The position numbers and the translations under genes are program-made. From positions 7,130,001-7,194,000 of the forward strand of contig NC_045130.1 of assembly GCF_007655135.1 (NCBI RefSeq): DNA of 64,000 nt, given 5' to 3'. The DNA comes from Punica granatum. Lineage: Eukaryota; Streptophyta; Magnoliopsida; Myrtales; Lythraceae. Shown in pieces: positions 29,169-43,191 of this stretch. The first letter of the stretch is position 1. Each line of letters starts with the position of its first letter. The notes under the pieces are model-generated. The model did no database searches. It was not told the origin of the DNA and saw only the letters and a program-made list of their open reading frames with translations.

Positions 29169-32100
29169 TCACATGTTCTCATCTGAAATCCTGTTCGACC
29201 AAATAATCTCAATCTCAAGCGTCCGGGAAGACCCGTCTTTGTTGTTGTCGTGGTTAAGGCTGAACAACCCGCTGTACACTCCTTCAGATACGACCTTGTC
29301 TATTTGAATGGTCACTCTCCCCAGAGTCGACTGAAATGGATAAATCCCCCATCAATCAATCAAATGATTAAACAAGGGAATTCAATGTACTTCGTGCATT
29401 GATATGGAGACTTAATTCCAATGTAAAGCAAGATACAGAAAGTAAACTCCTTACCTTGCCAAAAGTATTCTTGCTTTTGCATATGATGTGAAGTTTCTGC
29501 CCTTTCGGCGGTACATCAAATGCCCATGTAAAGCCCTCTTTCCACTCCGGAGAGGTACTGTGGTTCACTACCTGAATGGATCAACAAGAAGCACCAATAA
29601 GTAAATCTGATAAAACCTTTCAGCAAAGTTAATCTGAACGTCATACATTATGCAGATGTACCTGTATAACCCGAGGCCTCTAACATACACAAAGTAGTTT
29701 CCACACTTTCATTTTCCTTTTTGGGATAAACAAAGATAAGGGTGTGTTTAATGATGGAGAACAATTCGAGTTCTCCGTTTCTTGTGTCTATATACATGTC
29801 AGATGTGGTTCTCTCCATTTTATTGAACCAAAGTTTTGGACTATCGGTTGCAACAAATCCACCCAAGCCATGGAAGAGCAATTTAACTATTACCATTCAC
29901 TGAGCAACAACAGTATTACCTTTGTTTGTCGCGGAGGACCATTGCCAATAGTTAACTGACAAAAGGCATTCGTGCTTCCCATGGCCTGTTTCAGATTGTT
30001 CCCTCGCTTTATCGTTACCGTCAAACAACCTGGTAAGCAGTGAAGGAGGCTGTCTGCTCTGTCATGGAAGCTTGGTGGGCAAGTCTTCATCAACATCTGT
30101 AGTATAGGAATGGCCTCTGCTGCAATCATAGACTGAGACTTTGCCACGTCTATTGCCATTGTCGACCAGGACTGCTTCAATAAGCATAGGGTGTCGAGAA
30201 CAGACTCCTGGGCTGCCTCACTTCCAGATTTGAGTGCATTTACCAAGTGAGGGATGCATAGAGTTGCTGCTTCTGAAATATGGAGCTTCGGGAAGTTAAC
30301 GAATATCACGTTTAAGGTTCTCAAGACCTCCTCGTTGATTGTTGCTGTGGACCACAATTCCCTCTCTAGTGCAGCTGCAAGGAATATCGGAAAAATGATG
30401 GCAAAATCAGTGTTATGTTGAAACAGAAGGGATAAAACATTACAGGAAAAGAAAAAGGAATACGAAAGGAAACCAACAGCTAAGAAAACCGATCATCTTA
30501 AAGTACAGAGAAATTCAGACCAGCAAGGACAAAGCTGTAAATTTGTGACCTATGACCAGCGCAGTTTCGATAGTTTCCCAAATGAGACAAAGGTACTGAA
30601 AAGTAGTAATGCCATAAACTGCATAAAGCATGGTTTTACATACTATAAATGTTTTTTTATTTTTCAGACAAAAATAACGCAAGTATGACTGATATTAATT
30701 GGCTTGCTTGGAAGAGAAAGGGAGAAATGCGTAATTGGGAGAGTGAGGCTTTGAAGAGAGAGTCCAGTTTTCTTTGCCAGGCCATTTCGCTTTATGTCCT
30801 CTCGTATAATTGCATGAATTAATATTACCAAGGCATAATGGAAAAGTCCAATTGAGATAAAAAGGTGAGGATTTTGCTATATGGTATCAGAGATAAAGGC
30901 TGATGCTATAGTTATTTTACCTGTCAAGGATCTGATTAGCTCATTAGACACGTATTCCTGGAGAGTGTGATTCGAGAAAAGGAACTTTATGAGCAGCGCA
31001 GCCTGCCCCGCAATTTCAGAGCTAGGGGACAGCAGAAGTTCCTGAATTACCAAAATGCCACCAGCTTCGGCAACGGCCCTCCTGTTAGTTCTACTGCACA
31101 TGACAAAATTCTGCAACGCACAGATTGCCACCATTGTCATTTCCTCTGTCGGCTGATCTTCAAGCAGACTTATCAGAGCACGGCAAGCAGAGACAGAATC
31201 ATGGGATCTTGCAAGAGATTCGTGCTGGGAGAGGTCTCCAAGGGCTAGGGCTGCTAGAAGCCTGCCAGACTCTGACCGCGTTTGTGGGTCCAACAAATAG
31301 TGCGACAGAGGTGCGATTGCATACTTTGCAACCTTCATCTCTCTCACCCTAACATTGTTAAACAAGGCTTCCAGCAATCTCCCGCATGCTTCTTCACACT
31401 GGTGAGATCTCAGCAAATCGAGTAAAGCTTCTATTGCTCCGGCTTCAGTCATTTGCTCAACACTCGATGGATCGTTACTTTCATGAACAATTAAGGCATT
31501 AAGAGCAACAGTGATAGTACTTTCAAGAGTTGAGTGCAGCATCTTCACAAGAACCACGAGAGGCACCTTGAAGTAATACTTGGCATTAGATATGAGAACA
31601 TTTGAGAGAACTAAAGCAGCTGACTCCCACAGTGCATGAGGGGGCTGAGGGTCATCCTGAATGATGACCTTTGCAAGCTCAAATATTCCTCCAGCATCTG
31701 CAACAGCCTTTGGCCAGCTTTTGGAGATCTTTTCCAATGCTTTTATCGCAGTCTGCTGCAAGTTCAAGATTCCAATCCCGGCAAGCTGCACAAGGGGCAC
31801 GACTGCATTCTTCGTGGTAATGTCTTGCTGAAAGTGTTCCTGGGCAAGAAGGTGAGAGAGAAGCTCTGTGCCCAGTTGCTGAATGGCTTGAGATGGGGAC
31901 TCAAGGAATGTAATCAAGGGTTCGATTGCCTGACTAGGAGTGAGCTTTAAGATAGATAGAGACTGTGGCTTCTCCAGTATATTCACAAGGGCTTGAAGAG
32001 CACTGTGCTGGCCCCAGAGATTGAAATCAGGACGAAGCAGAACCAGGAATAGAGGTTCCACAATTCTCGCAGCAGATGAGCTTTTGGCGATGGCGCTGCT

Positions 32101-35100
32101 ATTTGTTAAAATGCGAAAAAGTTCTGCTATTGAAGCACATAACAAGCTCGAAGCAACCGAAAGCAATTCAAGACAGTTGTCAATTACCCCAGCTTTCACC
32201 ATATCCAACTTGAGTGGGGTCCGATCTTTTCCCAACTTTATCAGAGCAGAGATACTAGCCTCAATCAGATGATCATTATCTCCAGAAATCAACCCAACAA
32301 GGAGATCCACAATATCATCAAGGGCAGCGACAAGCTCCACCTGCTGTTCACCTTCCAACAACCTCTCAAAAGCACAAACTCCTGCTTCGACAGCTTCAGT
32401 TGAACCTGACTGCATCAATCCGATTAGGGGCTGGATGCATTCGGAGGCCAGTGGGTCCAACCTAATTTTCCCATCAGTGAAGAGAACAAAACATAGCTGT
32501 GCAGCTTTCTTCCTCAGTTCAAGAGATGAGGGAGAAGATAATATTCTGTACAGGCTTTCAAGTGGGTTTCCTTCTGCTTCAATCAACACTGCAGCTTTGG
32601 AGGAACTCCCTGCAGTGAATTTGACTAAGGCAGCAAGGGCAGCATCCTGTTCACTCTCTGATGCAGCATTGAGCATGTCAACCAAAGGTTGAACTGCCTG
32701 CCTTGCTATATCTGAGTCTCTAATATTTTCAGCATCAAAGAGTTCATTAAGGGCCCTAGCAGCGCTGAATCTAGCATTTCTCGATCCAAGACGCAACACA
32801 GCGATCAGCTGATTTTGAGAACTAGCTGATGCTTCATACCTAATGATATCAGTATTACTGAACAGGATTCTCAACAACTCAGATATTGTAGCTTCTGTCG
32901 AGTCCTGAGGGCTCAAAGACAGGTACTTTGTCAGAGCATCAAGAGCTCCAGCTTCAGCCATAATAAGTTTGTTCGCATCGTTTCCATCTGCCATACGAGT
33001 CAAGAGTTGAACAGCAACAGGAGGGGCACCAGGCCTATCAGGTATTGGTTTCAAGAGGTCCACCAGCAGAGGTATAGATTTTCGTGCAGTGGAGCCACTT
33101 TTCACATCTTCAATGTCAAAAAGGTACTCCAGAACAACCTGATCTGGGTTTCGTGACAAAAAGAACTCCTCTGACAAAGCAATGAGATTGGACATGTCTG
33201 ACTCTACATAGCCAATTAAGGTTATCAATCCAGCAACAGCACCAGAATTTGCAATTGCAAGGTTTATTCCTTTATTTCCATGACAAGTAAGACTGCACAT
33301 TGCCTGTGCCGCGAAGAATCTATCAATCATTTCCTCAGATTTCAGCAGCTGAGCCAGTGAAGGTATGACTCGCATGGTTGCAGGAGCCAGGACAACGTGT
33401 TCATCTTGAAACAGAACAGCAAGGAGCAAGGCACTGATCCATATACCTTCGGTATCCTCATATTCAGCCTAAAAAAAATGAATCATAGATCAGAGATTTT
33501 TTTGAAGGTGCCATTTTCAAGAGCTCAAAATGCATCTTATTGTGGTTTTCTTGAGAAAATGTTGGAAAGGAAGCACTGGAATTTTTATGCAGCTTATTAG
33601 AATTAAAGTCACAGCCTTACACCTCTAGAAATACAAGGAAGGACTTGCATAAATTCTTCCAAACAACTTTCTCAGCATCATATTATCAGGTGCTCTTTGT
33701 AGCATCAAATGGAAATTTTGGATGATAACTACCTGTGGGTTGGAAGTATGACTCGCAAGCTTGTCAGAGAGAACATCAAGTATCCCTGCTTCTGCAACAT
33801 TGACCCTATTCTTTGCATCAAACATAGATATCATTGAGAGCAGCCACAGGGATATGGTGCCACCTAAGACAGTGGCAGGATCAGGGATATCAAATTCTTC
33901 GCCTTCCAGGAAAACGCTTCTTTCCATGAAACCTCTGGGAGTTCTGACTTCAATCTCTAGGGAAGAGCAGCTCACATTATGCTTTGTCATATCGACCAAA
34001 ACATATATAAGGGTCTTCAAAAAGCCGGACAACTCGAGTGCATCCATCGACTGCTCTTTGTGCTCCTTTACAGCGCAGATGAGTAATGCAATTCCTCCAA
34101 CTCTCACTTCAAGACTCGGTGAGTCCATAATCCTATTGGCTAATGAACCCAGGGATTTTGATCTTGCAACCAAAAGATCACCCAGAACTGCCGGTTTATC
34201 CCCACAGAGCCTAGACAAGATCTCTATGGCCTTATCTTGGATTAGAGGGGGACCCTCAGCTAGGCAGTGAACAAGAGATTCCATGCTTGATGGAACCTCT
34301 GCAAGGGCAAACCATAAGGGGTAAGAAAAATTTGCCCCCTGTTTTGTCCTAGCTAAGAGGGCAACTACTTCTAGAGCATCCATTGCATCAGTGCCATCCA
34401 TTGCCATCTTACTCAAAGAATCAACAAGTGCCAGGACAGTGAACCGACAATGAGCATTTCCTGTAAGAACGTCACCCACCGGAAAATGCTTGAGTAGTTG
34501 ATGAAGAGCGCGTGATGCATTCATTTTGCCTTCAAAAGAGCCTTCACCTAGAACTCTCGTTAAAGCAGAAACAACATCCTCAGCAAGAGCCTCGGCTGCA
34601 ATCTGGGGATCAGAGAAAAGATTGGCTAGTGCTGCAACTGCAGTCTCAGCAGCATCAATTGATGATGTCTTTGCCAACTTAATCAAAGGCTTCACATCTC
34701 CCTCTGCAATATAGGACATCTTGCTTGCTGCTTTACTTTTGGTGGGCCGTGATAGAGCACCTAGTGCTCGAGCTGATTGAGTTGCAATGACTTGAGTATT
34801 GCTGGTCAAGAGCTTCATGCAAGGGTGCACAATCTCATCGGTTGCTAAACTATCACATATGTCCTGTCTCATACTGAACAGATCTGCCAGGACTGAAGCA
34901 GCAGCTTCTTGGGTTTCTTCATTTGATGAATTCAGAACTTGGACAAGAGATTTCAACCCTTTATTTGCAGCAGATCCCTTATGAACCAGATGCTCCTGTG
35001 ACGCCAGTGTTAATACATGGCCCAAAACCCTAATCACTTGAGATTTAGAGATTGGAGTGTCTCCCAGGAGCAACGCTAGCAACTGATTAATGGTAGGTGA

Positions 35101-37051
35101 ATCAGCAGCTCGGACAAGCTTTCTGAGTGCCTTGGCTGAGGCTTCCTGCCCTTTTGGCCCGCCACTCTTTAGAAGCCACAATAATGCTGGGACAGCTCCT
35201 GCACTTTCAACACAGGCACGAATGTCTTCGCTATGACAACACAAGTTCCAAAGGATAAGAGCTGCATCTTCCCTTGCTTTATGAGACCCTGTTTCTAATA
35301 ACTGTACCAGTGGAGGAATACCTCCAGCAGCTGTAATAGCCCATTTGCTGTCATCTACTTGGTCAGTCAAGATGGCCAGCAGCTCAACAGCATATTCTTG
35401 ATGCTGCTCAGTGGACAAACCCAGCAATGATATTAGTAACTGTATGCCTTCCCTCTTCCCGATGGATTCCCAGAGCCCCTCAGCATCACAGCATAAGCTT
35501 GTCAAGGAAAGTATCAAATATTCTCGGGCATCAACCGCGGCCATTGTTATTAGTCCTATGAGCACCCGCTTTGCTTCAGCGTGATTGAGCCATCTTGAGA
35601 GATGGGTATTACCATAAAGGCTTGCCATTGCCTCAAGGACACGCTCCTGAACCAACTGATTATCCCGAGGTTTTAACAGGGTAACTAGAATATCCTCTAT
35701 TTGCTTTGCATCAAATGTTTCTTCCTCAGCAGGAGACTTCTCCTCAAAAACCATCAGTGCATAGGCAAGGGCTCCAATTATGTCAGCAACTGGTGCAGCT
35801 AAGCGTGGGGACTGTGAGAGTTCCCCAAGATAGAGGATTAAAGCAGACATTCCACCACAAATGTTGGCCAAAGCTTGTGTTGCATGGCACTGCAGTGCCT
35901 GGCCACTCTCTCCTTGCATGCATTCTTTGGAAGGAGCAACTACAGCACCAATGAGGATTGGGATCCCATCTGCATCGACGACAGCTTTCTTAGCCCTTGT
36001 TGACTTAGAGGACAAAGCCTCCAAGGCATCAGCGGCACTAGCACGCACAGGACCATCATTTTGCCGACCCACCAGTCTTAGCAAAGCTTTAACAGCTCCA
36101 GAATCCATCACTTTGGGTATGCTGTCACTAAAAGCCAACATTAAACGGGCCAAAAGTGATGCAGCATTTGCCTGAGCTGCTGCATTATCAGAAGAAAGAA
36201 GACCCACAATAATGTCTACTCCTCCAGCCTCAAGAGTCGCCCTCCAGTACCCATCCTTGTCGCCGCAAAGGTTCCTCAAAGCACCGATGACAAAACCCTC
36301 GACTACTTTATCCTGTTTAAAATCTGGATTTAATTGATCCCACAATGTCGGCACCACACCTTCAGTGACAAATATCTTCATACCCACGTGATCATCAGAG
36401 AGCCCACCAGATGAAACTTCATATATCGCTTCAGCTGCTGCTTTCCTTGCTTCTGTTGATTCAGACTTCAAAAGTGAAAGCAATGGTGGCACGCAACCAC
36501 CGAGAAGCACTCGTAAACGTAACTCTTCATCCTTGCATAAAACACTTAGTGTTGTGGCAACATTAACTTTTGCCACAGTTGTGCCGCTCCTAAGAATCGA
36601 TATGAACAATGGCATTGCTTGGGAGTGAGAGCCAAGAAGGGACCTAGCATCCTTCCTGGCTCTGGCAATACGAAGTAAACGAGCTGTAATGAGTTCTTTC
36701 TCATGTGGTGAGGACATGTTGGCATGGAGCTGCTCAAGAAATTGAGCAACCGTGACCATTGTATCCTCTGGATCATCCATTCCAGCTTTTCCATTTGAAT
36801 CCCTGATGCCATGAAAGTAGTATGAAAATTATAAGTTAAACTAAAACAACTTCCAGTATTAAAAGTGATGATAAATTGCAGAGTTTTCTTAATCCAAGTT
36901 CATCTAAGCGAATCTTTACAAATACATGATTCACCAATCATGATGCTAAGAGAGAAAAACATATTCTGGAAATCAAGGAAGAAAGAGATTACCGGATAGG
37001 AGTAGACGAGGAGGTAGATTCCTGGGGTTCAGGGGAAGGAGACTTGGACAT
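29169..37051 (-). CDS. CSI3: Cellulose synthase-interactive protein (CSI3-like), ARM repeats plus C2
   Basis: Minus-strand exons 37051-36993, 36802-33733, 33468-30921, 30374-29920, 29571-29455 and 29330-29169 join in frame to 2136 aa. CSI proteins bind cellulose synthase complexes at the plasma membrane and cortical microtubules, guiding cellulose deposition. The sequence is armadillo-like helical repeats over almost its whole length (for example [37 protein letters not shown] region), followed by a C2 domain from about residue 2010 ([38 protein letters not shown]). The short N-terminus [10 protein letters not shown] and the length favour CSI3 over CSI1, whose N-terminus is longer; CSI2 cannot be excluded. 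Exons 2 and 3 are unusually long (3.1 and 2.5 kb). All splice sites are GT-AG. The ATG is the first one after the 5'-UTR splice acceptor at about 37085. The gene appears intact. Confidence 0.94.
30375..30920 (-). other. Intron 3 of CSI gene
   Basis: 546 bp, donor ACAG|GTAAAA at its high end and acceptor TTGCAG at its low end. No nested gene seen. It contains TATGGTATCAGAG near 30880, reminiscent of a retroelement primer site, but without terminal repeats. Confidence 0.7.
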
Positions 37052-38570
37052 TTGCATCTATCAACCAATTTTCTCCCCAGCCACCTGCAAATCAAAAGGA
37101 ATTGTTAATTTCAACTTCAAACCTGCACATGTATTTGCAAGACACTTTATAGCTCTAGAAACTTTCAGATCTTCAAAAAGATTTCCCCTCGAGTAAGGGA
37201 AAAAAAAGTCCAGCTGATAATATGGCAGAGGCCATAGGCAATGACCGGAATGCAAAAACTACAATCTATATGAAAAGGTCTTTGCAAAAACTGTGCAGTT
37301 TCAGTGCGCAATCAATTCACCAAAATTATTCCCCAAAGTTTTCTCTTCCATGATCAACTCCAAACAGATCCATTCAGTGGAAGATGCTGGACAATTCAAA
37401 AATAAATGTATAATTAGAAAAGCATTTAATATCAATCGTTCTACAGACATTCAACAATCAGGAACGAGAACCTCAGACCTATTAACCTAGATTACATTCT
37501 GTCATTTCTATTTTGCTATTCGGTTCAGCTCATTTTCAATACATAAATGAATTTACTCTTACTGTCTTACCCCCAATAAGACTGGGAAATCACAAATTAT
37601 ACTCAAAGTAAGAGTACCCAGTCTTCCATATTGCAACAATCACGAATGAAATATATAGAAATAAAAGTAGCAGAACTTAAGCTAATAATTTCCTCAAATA
37701 AATGAAATTCTCAATCTAGCAAGCAAATTAAAAAAATCCAGTTTCAATCGAAAAAAATAAAACAATCCAGTTGAGTGGGATGGCAGACCTCCAACAATGC
37801 AAAGACCCAGGACTCTCTCTCCTCCGGACTACCCAACAGTACGCTTTCTGCGCCTCAGAAGCATCACCGGTGTCAGTCCCTAGCCACTGCCTCCAAATTC
37901 TCGCAAACCGCACTTCTCCTCGAGTGAATCAAAGGCACAAGAAGCAGGCTCAGACGATGTAAGCTGTCCTCACATTCCAGTCAAATAACGAAAATCCTAC
38001 GGGACAAAGACGAAACGTGGATCAGAATTGCAAGCAACAATATCAAATAAAGAGTAATTAAGCTAACTCAGATGAAATGCTGACAATGCTAGCAGTAGCC
38101 AATCAAGAACCGAAGAGTTCCACTGGCAACTGAACAGACAAGTTGAGAAAATGCCAGATCAAGGAGGGTAACACGCGGACTAGGTCAAGGAAACGTCACA
38201 GTCTCACTGCCACCGAGACAGCATATCCCAATTGACAAAATCACACTTCAAGCTGACAGTGTGAGCAGTGACTGATCGAAGTGGAAGTGGTTACAAAAGC
38301 AAGGAAGCAGCGAATTGTGCGGAATCCGGATCAAGAACAGCAGCAGAGGAACTGGGGCTTGACAGAATACACACTAATCAAATCACTTTTACAGATTGAA
38401 ATCACAGCAGGAAATCATTGGCATCACTGACTGAACAGCGGGAAGCCGCGGCAAGCTGGCTGCTGCCAAAGCTGGTGAGTACCTCGAACGAATCGAATCC
38501 CTGAGGAGAATCCACTTGAAAGCTACACCAATGGCGGCCCAATGCTGAAGTGAGAATGGAGGGAGGGAGG

Positions 38571-38617
<47 letters not shown>

Positions 38618-38660
38618 ACAGAAGAACGTTACAGAGAGAGTAAGAGAGTCAATGTTAGGG
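37052..38660 (-). promoter_or_regulatory. Inferred 5'-UTR intron and leader exon of CSI gene
   Basis: On the minus strand TTTGCAG|GTGGC (acceptor, exon from 37084) sits 33 bases before the start codon. A candidate donor TTCGAG|GTACTC is at 38483/38482. A CT-rich tract at 38613-38576 lies upstream of that donor, as in a typical plant leader. The intron would be about 1.4 kb. Small frames inside (for example 37728-37962) have no coding character. This is inferred from splice consensus only. Confidence 0.5.
38576..38613. repeat. GA/CT microsatellite at CSI 5' end
   Basis: Nineteen or so GA units on the plus strand, preceded by four GGGA units. On the sense strand of the CSI gene it is a CT tract in the probable leader or core promoter. 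Confidence 0.9.
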
Positions 38661-38699
38661 AAAACTTCTCTACTTTCACTCATTTTTTTTATTTTCATC

Positions 38700-41600
38700 C
38701 CTTTTTTATTTTCATTTTCATTTTCGTCTTACATCTCAGGTTACTTTTCTATAATCATCTTTCAGTTAATTTCTCCGTTAATTTTATTGAATTGGCTTCT
38801 CATGGATTCTCCATCAGTGACACATTAGATACTTCGATTTGCTCCATTTTAACCGAATCGAGCAATTGGTGGTGTTAGAGTAAAACTAGTTCAAATATAG
38901 CTCTTTTTTTTTAGATGGACAGGGGCATAATCTTGGAAAAACTAACCGTCTAACTCAAACATTTGATATCTGCAAAGAATTTATGTAAAATCTAAAATAT
39001 AAGAAAAGGTTATAAAAAAAATGAAAGTAAAAAAAGAAAAAAATATAGATGAGAAAAGAAAAAAGAATATTATGAACAACAACTATTTCTCTTCGTCATT
39101 GAATTTAAGCAAATCATTTCCCAAATCCAAGAAAAATTCTAATTAAAATTGACTTACACATTTATCAAATTAACAAAAACCTAATTTAATCGTGCAAATC
39201 CTTGCATTTTGCTTCAACATTCTATTTTACTACCTAGTGTCATTTCATAGAAGCATATTATCTCGTAGATGAATTAGTTCCAAGAACATTTGTCCAATTG
39301 TAAAATTCGAAACTACACCCTCTATTCAGTTTTTATCATATTCATCTTGTTCACTCTTGTGTAATATCTTCTCTCTTGTTATTTATCAATTTGAGCCTTT
39401 TTTTTATATGAGTTCTGTAAATTTTCGAATGCTCTATTTTAGATCTTAGACGGTAAACAATGGAGAGCGAAAACGTACGTAGTAAAGTTGGATTTGTTCG
39501 TTACTTTGGCTTGGTTCCAGGAGGAAGAAAAAGAAGTAATATGGTGATGTTGTGATGTTGTCTATCTTTTTTTTTCGTTCTTCAATTCCCTCTATTTTTT
39601 TGTCTTTATTTTTAATGTTTTTGGATTTTTTATTTTCAATAAAATAAAAATTTGTTGACGTGTCATTCATGTCGCATCCACAAGGATTCGACTCAGCATT
39701 TTTACTGGAATAATTAACGGAAAATGAAAAAAGATAAACAATGAATGGTATAGGATAAAAACAGAAAAGAAAATAGAAAAGGGACAAAAATAAAAAAGTA
39801 AGTAAAGATAAATGGCTGAATATGTAGTTTTCCTGTCAGTGTTAATTCGTTTCTTTTCAACGTGATATTGCCTTCCCCTCTGTAGCTCTTTCACTGTCTG
39901 TCTCTTCCTTTTTTGGCTTTTCCCTTATTTTGTTTGCATTTATTTATTTTTTAAAATTGTATATTTTCCTTTTTTTATCCAACTGCACCACTTTTGTATT
40001 CAAAAACCCCATCGGCCAAACCAATTATAGGTCCACTAAAACGTAAACCTCTTTCATCCGTAAATTTTATTCATTTATAATACTTAAGCCCGAATATATA
40101 TATTCATATTAGATGAATACCCATGCATTACACGAAAACTGATTGATAAATCTTCTAACTATTTTGGTGGAGAAAATTATTATAAACATATGGTTTTTTA
40201 GAGAATAAAGCTCATTCAAATATCTTTTTTTAACCTCGTGTATTTGATATACTTGTTTAACTTCATCTTTTACCTCATTTAACTTCGTATATATTTTAAT
40301 TGAAAGAAAACTTTGTATATGGAGAGCTCAATATAAATTAAGTAATAAGTAGACTAAATTTCATTTAAATTAGATTTTATTATCCCGTTTATGAGAATTA
40401 TTTATCAAATAAAACTTTCTTAAAATAGACAACTAATATATTTAAGATATGGTGTAAAACATATGTTGCCTATGATAATAGTACAAAACTCTATTTTAAT
40501 AGGGAAACTATATATTGAAATTATATCATAAAAAAATCTTAAAATTTCAAAATATCTAAGATGCTGGTATGGTGACTTGAGAGACTGTACAATTTTGATG
40601 ACGCGGCGGCATGGAGAATGCAACTTGAATTTTGATGAGGTGGTTGCGTAATATGTGGACTCGAGAGTTTATTATTATTATTGTTATTATTGAAGTCCCG
40701 ACTGAACTTCCACGCCGCCACGTGTCTAAAAATATTCTCATATAAAGTTCCTAATTGAATATATTCATAATATTTCATTATTTCACATATATAGATCATA
40801 TATAATGGAATATATCATTTGCACACACATATCTATATAATAATTTAACGTATATATGCATATATTTTTAATTACTTTAGGGTATTAATTATTTTTATAA
40901 TTTTACCCAAATAATAACTTTAATGTCGAATTGTTGCATTATTATTTATTTTGATATTGAAAATCCAACAAATTTTATATTAATGTTTATTTTCTTTAAA
41001 ATAATATTTATCGTAAAGATAGATTTTAATATTTTTCTCTCCTTTTTTTATCTTGGATTTTAGTTTGATTTATTGTTCATAATTATTAGAGATTATTATG
41101 TTTTACTCAATAATGTTTACTTACTTTATATTTTGTTAGATGCAGTTAATTAATTTAGCAAAATAATTTGCTTGTATTCGATATGAGTGAATGTTGTAAT
41201 CTATTGATATCTATAACATAATTCGTCCTACTTTTAATAAGCCATATTTCTGCATAACGTGTATAGCTATTTGATAAGATTAGTTGCAACTAAAAATTAT
41301 TTAATTTATATTCACTCAACACGCGAGTTTTCAATTAGTTTTACTTAAAGGGGCAGAAGTCTTACCACCTAAAATAATCCACATTAGTTTTTTTGTTGTA
41401 TTTTGTTTATTTATATATTATTTTCCTGACAACAAGTGAACTGGCTGATAAACTTAAAACTAATATGAATTCGAGCATTAGCTTGATTCAAGCATTGGCC
41501 TGTCTTGACCTCAAGTGCTTTGGTGCATTGCTAAACATTAACTAATAGCGTAATTTACCAACTGGGACCCAACTCGTGTTTTGTAGATTTATATATTTAG

Positions 41601-43159
41601 TGTGACTGTTTTTCTTTTTCCAGTAGGGTACCCAATAGTTTTGATTTGAGAGTCAAATGTCTCAAAGCACCTCAGTGAGGTGTTTGTTTTCTTGGGATTT
41701 GAGATTTTCTTGGATTTTTCTTATACAGTTCCTCCATTTTGTTTTTTATATTTTGGATTGGATAAAAATCAATCACCCCCTTTTGGACCGTCGGTAAAAT
41801 TTTCTTTTGTTTTTTCTTCCATGATGAAGCATCAATCTTTTCCACTTGGATTTTCAGCATAATTCCCAATACATTTTTCAGCAATTTTTCAAGTGGTAAG
41901 TATAAATTGGACCCACTACGAGCTCCATTTCTTCATCTCTGCAATTGTTCTTACCAAAAGAATATATATATATATATATATATATAAATATATGTAACTG
42001 TAAAAGGTGATAGTATTTTTCATTTTACATGTATATTAATATTATTATTTATACCATTCTATAAAGTCAGAAAAAGGAAGGTTTTGATCTCACTTTCAAA
42101 TTTATATCTTATATCCTTATAAAAGTTATTTTCACCAATGAAATTAAATAAATAAAAAAGGTAAGGATAAGATTGATCATTTTAAGTTTTCTCACTCCTT
42201 TTCTCCAATTCTCCTAAAATCTATATCTATATATAATTATAAAAGTTGGAACGAAATGTCGAACAATGTCACGTAGGACGTAGGTAGTTCATGATTAAGT
42301 GACTTTTGAAATTCTCACCAGTCACAACATGAAAGATGGGACAATATTATTAAACCATGCCTTCATCAGGAAACTCTAAAAGTTATTTAGTTATGAAAGA
42401 TGGAAATTCATCTAATATAGTCTCAGGAATAAAATTTTAAAAAATATTATTTATACACGTTCTTAGCATATTCACATAAATAAAGCACAAACTTCCTTAC
42501 CTTACGAATTACAAAAATCTAATTTTTTTTTAGCACAAAAATATGCAATTAACTATTTCGTGGCACATCATCAACTTATTTGAGAACCAAATATAAGAAC
42601 TTTAATTGAAATAGGATTAATAATAAATAAACTATAGCTAAATATATATGGTTAAAAATTAAAAAAAGAAAAATCGTAATAACTTTCTTACAAATACTTA
42701 TCAAAAAGAATTTATTATAAATGAACTTTTTTATCGCAATTATGGACGAACCTTTTGTTAGTCCTAAACAGTTTATATCATTTATAAACTTATGTCATGA
42801 GTGGTCATTCATCCTTTTAATAATGCGCGGGCCCTACATTTAGTTGTTCCCAATATCTCTGCCCCAAGCGTATTTTCAGCTCAAAGAAGAGAAAGAAACT
42901 CTCAAGAACTGGAACTGCCCGCGCCACTTTCTCCATCGTTTTGTTTTATTCATTTTTTTAGATAAATAAAGCAGTAACTTTAAACTCACCCCCTTATTTA
43001 TTTAAAAAACGAGATTCGATTGAAATTTAAATTATCTAATTCGATGCATCTCTTTGACATATAGTATGTGCATCGCACAAGATGCATGTCCGTCTCCATG
43101 CATAAAATAAGAGATAATAACATTTTAAAATTATGTTATGTTTTACAAAAAAAAATGGA

Positions 43160-43191
<32 letters not shown>

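Noticed and set aside
30877..30895. Second retroelement primer site, TATGGTATCAGAG, in CSI intron 3
   Set aside because: No terminal repeats, purine tract or flanking duplication could be found around it, so the match is probably chance.
31636..36175. Plus-strand frames of 60-170 aa inside the CSI gene
   Set aside because: They are antisense shadows of the two very long CSI exons and have no domain.
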